This document shows positions 58,074-64,000 of a stretch of DNA of 64,000 nt, piece by piece. The DNA is from an uncultured Erysipelotrichaceae bacterium. Its GTDB lineage: Bacteria > Bacillota_I > Bacilli_A > Erysipelotrichales > Erysipelotrichaceae. The position numbers and the translations under genes are program-made. Where the stretch lies: NCBI GenBank assembly GCA_949744505.1, contig CATJXY010000043.1:1-64000 (forward strand), read 5' to 3'. The notes below the pieces were generated by a model. It did no database searches, was not told the origin of the DNA, and saw nothing but the letters and a program-made list of their open reading frames with translations. The number at the start of each line of letters is the position of its first letter. Within the stretch, counting starts at the first letter, position 1.

Positions 58074-59108
58074 ATGATTTGTTTAGAAAATGTCAGCAAA
58101 ACATTTCAAACAAGAGAAAGAAATGTTCATGCGGTAAAAAATGTGGATTTAGAAATTCATGAACACGAAATATTTGGATTGATAGGTTTCAGCGGAGCGG
58201 GAAAAAGCACATTGATCCGATGCATCAATTTACTGGAAAGACCGACTGAAGGAAAGGTCTGGATCGGAAAAACGGAATTGATGTCATTAAATGAAAAAGA
58301 ACTAAGAGATGTACGAAAGAAAATCGGAATGATTTTTCAACATTTTAATTTGATGAAGTCAAGAACAGTATTTGAGAATGTTGCATTCGGTCTTAAAGGT
58401 TCAGGCTTGAAAAAAGAGGAAATTAAGAAAAAAGTATTAAGTTTGCTGGAAATGGTTGAATTAAAAGACCGTGCTGATTCTTATCCGAGTCAGTTAAGCG
58501 GGGGGCAAAAACAACGCGTGGCAATTGCAAGAGCTTTGGCAAATGATCCGAAAGTATTGCTATGTGATGAGGCGACAAGTGCCTTGGATCCTCAAACTAC
58601 ACAATCGATTCTAAAACTTTTAAAGAAAGTAAATCAGGATTTGGGAATCACGATTGTGCTGATTACACATGAAATGGCTGTTATTAAAGAGATATGTGAT
58701 CGCGTTGGAGTCATGGAAGATGGACAAATTAAAGAAATCGGTGAAGTAGTAGAGATTTTTGCGAATCCACAAGAAGAAATTACAAAGAACTTTGTAGCGA
58801 CGACAAGTAATCTTTCCAAAATATATGATTTAATTCATGAAAATGCAGAGATAACACAGTTGAAAAAAAATGAACAAATGGTTTTGTTGGGATACAGTAG
58901 CGAAAACGCAAATCAAGCGTTGATTTCGAAAGTTTCCCGTGAAAATAATGTAGATGCTAATATTATCTTTGGTAATGTAGAGGTACTGCATCAAAAATCC
59001 TTTGGGAATTTAGTTGTTACATTCAATGGTCAAAAAGAAGACATTCGTTCTGCATTAGATAAATTAGAAAAATATGGAGTAAAAGTGGAGGTGATAAAAA
59101 ATGCTTGA
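58074..59108 (+). CDS. metN: Methionine ABC transporter ATP-binding protein
   Basis: 'GLIGFSGAGKSTLIRCINLLERPTEG', 'LSGGQKQRVAIARAL', C-terminal NIL domain. Confidence 0.94.
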   Translation: MICLENVSKTFQTRERNVHAVKNVDLEIHEHEIFGLIGFSGAGKSTLIRCINLLERPTEGKVWIGKTELMSLNEKELRDVRKKIGMIFQHFNLMKSRTVFENVAFGLKGSGLKKEEIKKKVLSLLEMVELKDRADSYPSQLSGGQKQRVAIARALANDPKVLLCDEATSALDPQTTQSILKLLKKVNQDLGITIVLITHEMAVIKEICDRVGVMEDGQIKEIGEVVEIFANPQEEITKNFVATTSNLSKIYDLIHENAEITQLKKNEQMVLLGYSSENANQALISKVSRENNVDANIIFGNVEVLHQKSFGNLVVTFNGQKEDIRSALDKLEKYGVKVEVIKNA

Positions 59109-59781
59109 TTTGATATATCAAATATTTCCGCATATGGAGAAGTTCGGAAATGAATTTGTGGCATCAATTTTTCAAACATTCTGGATGGTGATTTTATCTG
59201 GGGTAATTTCATTTTTTATTGGAACATTTTTCGGAGTTGTTCTGACTGTTACAAAAAAAGATGGAATTATGCAGAATAAAATAGTTTATACATTAATTGA
59301 TAAGGCAATTAATGTCATTCGTTCCATTCCGTTTATCATTTTGATTATTATGGTAATACCGTTAAGTAGAATTATTGTTGGTACCGGAATTGGTGTAAGT
59401 GGAGCCATTATTCCATTGATATTCGGGACAGTTCCTTTCTTTGCAAGACAAATCGAAACAGCGATTGCTGAAGTTGATAAAGGATTGATCGAAGCGGCAC
59501 AGTCAATGGGAAGTAGCCCAATTGAGTTAATATTCAGAGTTTATCTGAAAGAAAGTATCCCAAGTATTGCGAGAGTGACAATGGTTACAGCAGTGAATTT
59601 AGTTGGACTGACTGCAATGGCAGGAGCTGTTGGTGCCGGAGGATTGGGAGACTTTGCCATCAGATATGGACATCAAAGAGCAATGACAGATATGACATAC
59701 GCTTGTGTTCTTGTGATTTTATTGATGGTTTCCATCATTCAAATGATTGGTAATATTATTATTAGAAAAACAACACATTAA
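59101..59781 (+). CDS. metI: Methionine ABC transporter permease
   Basis: 'VIRSIPFIILIIMVIPLSR', 'EAAQSMGSSPIELIFRVYLKES'. Confidence 0.94.
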   Translation: MLDLIYQIFPHMEKFGNEFVASIFQTFWMVILSGVISFFIGTFFGVVLTVTKKDGIMQNKIVYTLIDKAINVIRSIPFIILIIMVIPLSRIIVGTGIGVSGAIIPLIFGTVPFFARQIETAIAEVDKGLIEAAQSMGSSPIELIFRVYLKESIPSIARVTMVTAVNLVGLTAMAGAVGAGGLGDFAIRYGHQRAMTDMTYACVLVILLMVSIIQMIGNIIIRKTTH

Positions 59782-59795
59782 AAGGAGAAAAAATT

Positions 59796-60638
59796 ATGAA
59801 AAAACTAACAAAAATTATTTTAACATTTGCATTATTGCTTGGTCTTACAGCATGTGGATCTGATTCATCCACATCTAAACAAAGTGAAGAACAAAAAACA
59901 GAAACGACTGTTGTAAAAGTAGGAGTCGTTGGAGCATATAACGATCAATGGGATACTGTAAATGAGTTGCTTAAAGATGAAAATATCCAAGTGGAACTTG
60001 TTTTCTTCAATGATTATGCAACACCAAACAGAGCTTTAAATGATGGAGATATCGATATGAATGCTTTTCAGCATCATGCATATTTGGATAATGAAGTAAG
60101 TGAATACAATTATGATATTGTAGCAATCGGAGATACGCTAATTGCACCATTAGCTATTTTCAATAACAAAAATAAAATTTCATCTATAGAAGATTTCAAA
60201 GATGGGGATATTATTGCGATTCCTTCTGATGCAACAAATGGTGGAAGAGCATTAAAGATTTTAGAAGAAATCGGGTTGATCGAATGTGATCCGAATGCAG
60301 GATATCTTCCTACAGTAGCAGATATCACAAAATACAACGTACAGATTGAAATTCGTGAGTTAGAATCAGCAATGTTAGCAAGTATTCTTCCTGATGTAAC
60401 AGCAGCATTAATCAATGGTGGAAATGCTTATACAGCAGGATTGAGCTCATCTGAAGATACAATTTATGTAGAAACAATCGGGGAAGATATCGATCGCTTG
60501 AAAAACTGTCTTGTAGTTCGTACTGCAGATCAAGAGAATGAGGTTTATAAGAAAATTGTTGAAGCTTATCAAACTGATGAAGTTGCGAATACATTGGAGG
60601 AAGCTTATAAGGGTGCCTTCCTTCCTGCTTGGAAATAA
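59796..60638 (+). CDS. metQ: MetQ/NlpA family substrate-binding lipoprotein
   Basis: Lipobox 'LLGLTAC'; 'DYATPNRALNDGDIDMNAFQHHAYLDNE'. Confidence 0.94.
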   Translation: MKKLTKIILTFALLLGLTACGSDSSTSKQSEEQKTETTVVKVGVVGAYNDQWDTVNELLKDENIQVELVFFNDYATPNRALNDGDIDMNAFQHHAYLDNEVSEYNYDIVAIGDTLIAPLAIFNNKNKISSIEDFKDGDIIAIPSDATNGGRALKILEEIGLIECDPNAGYLPTVADITKYNVQIEIRELESAMLASILPDVTAALINGGNAYTAGLSSSEDTIYVETIGEDIDRLKNCLVVRTADQENEVYKKIVEAYQTDEVANTLEEAYKGAFLPAWK

Positions 60639-60641
60639 GAT

Positions 60642-61823
60642 ATGAAATTAAATGAACAAGTTTTAAATAGGGCGGATTATTGTATTGAATTAAGAAGATG
60701 GTTTCATCAGCATCCGGAGATTTCTTTACAAGAGTTTAACACCGCTAATAAAATTGAAGAAGAATTGGATAAGTTGAATATTGAGCATAAACGTATTGGA
60801 GAAACCGGGGTTTATGCAAAGATTCAAGGAAAGTTGGGCAAAGGAAAAGTCTTAGCTATTCGAGCTGATATTGATGCATTAAAAATTCAAGACCTAAAAG
60901 AAAACTGTGCTTATCGTTCACTCAATGAAGGGGTCATGCATGCATGTGGCCATGATGGACATACAGCCTCTTTACTGACAACAGCAGCAGTTTTGAAAGA
61001 AAGAGAAAATGAGTTTGCCGGTGAAATCAGATTGATTTTTGAGCAAGCAGAAGAATGCGGACAAGGAGCAAGACTTTTTGTAAAAGCAGGTTGCTTAGAG
61101 GGAGTAGATCGTGTGATTGGATATCATGGAAGTTCTTCTTTGGATGTCGGAACAGTGAGCTGTACTCCGGGGCCAAACAATGCCTCTTGTGATTACTTTA
61201 AGATTACTGTACATGGAAAAAGTGCTCATGTATCCAAACCGGATCAATCTATTGATGCTTTGTATATCGCTTCTTTGATTGTTGTAGAGCTTCAATCCAT
61301 TGTGTCTAGAAGGGTTAGTCCTTTAGATACCGTTGTTGTTGGTATTGGTGTATTAAATAGTGGAACAACATATAATATTGTGGCAAATGAAGCGGTTTTA
61401 GAAGGAACAACACGTAGTTTCAGTGAAGAAACACGTCAAAAAGTCAATGGGCTTGTTCGATCTTTGAGTGAGGAAATTGCTCATGCTCATAAAGCGGAAG
61501 TAGAAGTTCACTTTGAAAGCTATGCGAATCCTTTGATCAATGATTCAAAAGTAAGTGATGAAGTAGCAGAATGTGCAAGACTTATTGTCGGAAAAGAAAA
61601 TGTGATTCAAAATCAGGAAAAAAGATTAGATGCAGATGATTTTGCCGATTATCTTAGAGAAGTTCCGGGATGTTACATGTTTGTTGGAACGAGAAACAAG
61701 AGTGATTTTAATACTGCAAGTGCCCATCATCATGGTTCATATGACTTAGATGAAAATAGTATGCTGATTGCATCAAGTTGTATCGTTAAATACGCTGAGA
61801 AGTTTTTCGGTTTAGAAGATTAA
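60642..61823 (+). CDS. M20 family amidohydrolase (N-acyl amino acid/hippurate-hydrolase-like)
   Basis: 'RRWFHQHPEISLQEFNT', 'VMHACGHDGHTASLL', 'EQAEECGQGA'. Confidence 0.92.
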   Translation: MKLNEQVLNRADYCIELRRWFHQHPEISLQEFNTANKIEEELDKLNIEHKRIGETGVYAKIQGKLGKGKVLAIRADIDALKIQDLKENCAYRSLNEGVMHACGHDGHTASLLTTAAVLKERENEFAGEIRLIFEQAEECGQGARLFVKAGCLEGVDRVIGYHGSSSLDVGTVSCTPGPNNASCDYFKITVHGKSAHVSKPDQSIDALYIASLIVVELQSIVSRRVSPLDTVVVGIGVLNSGTTYNIVANEAVLEGTTRSFSEETRQKVNGLVRSLSEEIAHAHKAEVEVHFESYANPLINDSKVSDEVAECARLIVGKENVIQNQEKRLDADDFADYLREVPGCYMFVGTRNKSDFNTASAHHHGSYDLDENSMLIASSCIVKYAEKFFGLED

Positions 61824-61829
61824 TTTATA

Positions 61830-61865
61830 AAGCGATGACAGTGAAAAATGTCATTGCTTTTTTTA
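61830..61865 (+). terminator. Terminator of metNIQ-amidohydrolase operon
   Basis: aagcgatgaca...tgtcattgctttttttac. Confidence 0.8.
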
Positions 61866-61980
61866 CAGTTCATATCATGTTAACTAGATAAGCTATTTCA
61901 ACAATGAAGCGGTTGGAAAAAAATAATAAAAATGATATAATCAACTAAATTTAAATTATTTTATAATGGAGGAAGAAGAT

Positions 61981-62754
61981 ATGATATATTCGGGATTGGT
62001 TTCAGTTACATTTAAAGAAAAAAGTGCAGAAGAAATTGTAGAACTATGCAAAAAGGCAAATCTTAAAGCAATTGAATGGTCAGAAAATTCGCATGTACAA
62101 ATGGCAGATGTTGAAGGTGCTAAACATTTATATCAATTATGTAAAGATGCGGGGATAAAAATTGTTGCATATGGATCTTATTTTCGATGTGGTCAACATG
62201 AAGATCCTGAGCAAAGATTCCGTGATTCGCTAACTTCTGCCATTGCAATGCATGCCCCAATTATTCGTATTTGGGCAGGACGAGGTGTATCAGATGACAT
62301 TTTGGAGGATACGAGAAAAGTATGGGCACAAGAAGTCAGAATGGCTTGTGAACTTGCAAAAGAAGCAGGGATTAAAGTGGCACTTGAATGGCATCGAAAT
62401 ACATTGACAGACAAAAATGAATCGGCAATCAAATTTCTAAAAGAAGTTAATCATGAAAATTTATATTGTCTTTGGCAGCCGACAGTTGCTTTAAATATGA
62501 AAGAGCGAACAGAAGGAATTGATTTGATTCAATCATGTTTATTAAATTTACATACTTATTATTGGTTGGATGGAGTTCGTCGTCCATTTGAAGAAGGTTT
62601 AGATGAATGGAGAAATTATTTATCTCATGTAAAAAACGATCAAGATCGTTATGCTTTATTAGAATTTGTAATGGATGACTCGGAGCAACAATTGTTAATG
62701 GATGCTGAAAGTTTAAATAAACTTTTGATTGAATACAATGAAAGAAATCAATAG
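61981..62754 (+). CDS. Sugar phosphate isomerase/epimerase (xylose isomerase-like TIM barrel)
   Basis: 'YSGLVSVTFKEKSAEEIVELCKKANLKAIEWSENSHV', 'IKVALEWHRNTLTD'. Confidence 0.85.
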   Translation: MIYSGLVSVTFKEKSAEEIVELCKKANLKAIEWSENSHVQMADVEGAKHLYQLCKDAGIKIVAYGSYFRCGQHEDPEQRFRDSLTSAIAMHAPIIRIWAGRGVSDDILEDTRKVWAQEVRMACELAKEAGIKVALEWHRNTLTDKNESAIKFLKEVNHENLYCLWQPTVALNMKERTEGIDLIQSCLLNLHTYYWLDGVRRPFEEGLDEWRNYLSHVKNDQDRYALLEFVMDDSEQQLLMDAESLNKLLIEYNERNQ

Positions 62755-62834
62755 TTGATTTACTTGCAAAGAAGGAATGTCTTTTATATAATGAAGTTAT
62801 CATTTAATGTATGAAAAATAAAAGGAGGACAATT

Positions 62835-63968
62835 ATGATCATTCAAAGCAAAAATGTTTATTTTGATGAAAAACTGCAACCACTTCAAATAGAAATTGAA
62901 GAGGGAAAAATTACAAAAATACTTCCATATGGTTTCAACAAAGAAGTTGTAGATTACGGTGAGAACTTGATTTTACCGGGATTGATCGACATTCATAATC
63001 ATGGTTATTTCCATGGAGGATGTAATAATGCAACCAAAGAGTGGTTAAAAGAATGGACAAGTTATCTTCCTAGTGAAGGTGTTACCTCAACCTTATTCAG
63101 TTTCAGTAGTGGTGACTATGATGCTTTAATGAAGAGTTTAAAAACATTTAAAGAATTTTGTGAAGAAGGACATGAAGGAACACAGTTTTTAGGAGCCTAT
63201 TCGGAAGGACCTTTTATTGGCAAGAAACCGGGTGCTCAGGCTTTGAAAAACAAGTTAATTCCAAGCCGTGAAAATATTTCTGCCTTTAATGAAGCATGTG
63301 GAAATAGACTTTGTTATGTTATGGTAGCACCGGAAGAGTTAAATGGTAATTATGATGCGATTCATTATTGCAGAGAAATGGGGATTGCTGTTGCCATCGG
63401 TCATAGTGGAGCAACATTTGATATATGTTGCGATGCAATCGCTGCTGGGGCAATGTCATTTACTCATACCTACAATGGAATGACAGGGCTTCATCATCGC
63501 GAACCGGGGGTTTTAGGAGCAGCGATGGTTCATGATAATTGTTATACAGAGTTGATTTGTGATGGTGTTCATGTACATCGTGCGGCGGCAAATATTCTGG
63601 CTCGAACTAAAGGAAAAGATAAGTTGATTTTAGTTACGGATTCTGTTCATGTAAAAGGATTTAAGCCGGGAACATATCAAGAAAATGGGAATGAGATTAT
63701 CGTTCACGAAGACGGATCTGTTACAAAGCCTGATGGAACAATAAGCGGAAGCAGTAATCGCTTAAATAGAGTCTTACGTTATGCTATTAAGGAAGCAAAG
63801 ATCGATCCTGTAACTGCATATAATGCGTGTACAAAAAATCCATGTGAATTATTAGGTGTTCATGATAAAGGAAAAATTCAAGTGGGTTATGATGCAGATA
63901 TTGCAGTATTAGATGATGATTATAATGTAGTTGCAACATACATTATGGGAAAAGAATATAAGAATTAA
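62835..63968 (+). CDS. nagA: N-acetylglucosamine-6-phosphate deacetylase
   Basis: 'GLIDIHNHGYFHGG', 'YSEGPFIG', 'AIGHSGATF', 'THTYNGMTGLHHREPG', 'LVTDSVHVKG'. Confidence 0.93.
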   Translation: MIIQSKNVYFDEKLQPLQIEIEEGKITKILPYGFNKEVVDYGENLILPGLIDIHNHGYFHGGCNNATKEWLKEWTSYLPSEGVTSTLFSFSSGDYDALMKSLKTFKEFCEEGHEGTQFLGAYSEGPFIGKKPGAQALKNKLIPSRENISAFNEACGNRLCYVMVAPEELNGNYDAIHYCREMGIAVAIGHSGATFDICCDAIAAGAMSFTHTYNGMTGLHHREPGVLGAAMVHDNCYTELICDGVHVHRAAANILARTKGKDKLILVTDSVHVKGFKPGTYQENGNEIIVHEDGSVTKPDGTISGSSNRLNRVLRYAIKEAKIDPVTAYNACTKNPCELLGVHDKGKIQVGYDADIAVLDDDYNVVATYIMGKEYKN

Positions 63969-63970
63969 AT

Positions 63971-63998
63971 TAAAACTGCTCGCTAAAGAGCAGTTTTT
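63971..63998 (+). terminator. Rho-independent terminator after nagA
   Basis: aaaactgctc-gctaaa-gagcagttttt. Confidence 0.85.
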
Positions 63999-64000
63999 AC

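Noticed and set aside
1-64000. CRISPR arrays, prophage, transposons, antiphage islands or toxin-antitoxin pairs.
   Set aside because: No regularly spaced repeats, transposase/integrase motifs or phage structural genes were seen in the sequence or ORF track.

Overview
This 64 kb window is from a low-GC Firmicutes chromosome. Gene content and divergence suggest Erysipelotrichia, but that is inference. It starts inside the 3' part of a 5S rRNA gene. Most of the window is housekeeping: secA-prfB, gltX, rpsF-ssb-rpsR, a yybS-like gene-gdpP-rplI-dnaB, walJ-htrA-like-rlmH, mutY, htpG, ispD, comFA-comFC and nagA. Metabolic and transport modules include nanE plus a mannose-family PTS, metNIQ behind a T-box, two tandem M81/MlrC-like genes and two tandem Fem-like genes. 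I see no CRISPR array, transposase, integrase or prophage block. The most unusual locus is a compact groES-groEL-clpC-like cluster (12672-16603). Its GroEL lacks a GGM tail. Its ClpC-like protein lacks the M-domain and has a second AAA+ domain with no recognisable Walker A, Walker B or arginine-finger motif. A 13-bp perfect hairpin spans the groEL stop codon. Other notable observations: an HtrA/PDZ protein that appears to have lost its catalytic His and Ser; two CIRCE-like inverted repeats upstream of htpG and none at groESL; two cold-shock genes in the place usually held by hpf between comFC and secA; a +1 frameshift in prfB that the ORF track truncates; a free-standing FakA C-terminal-like domain; and two unlisted small membrane ORFs. 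All calls come from reading motifs and gene order; no database search was run.
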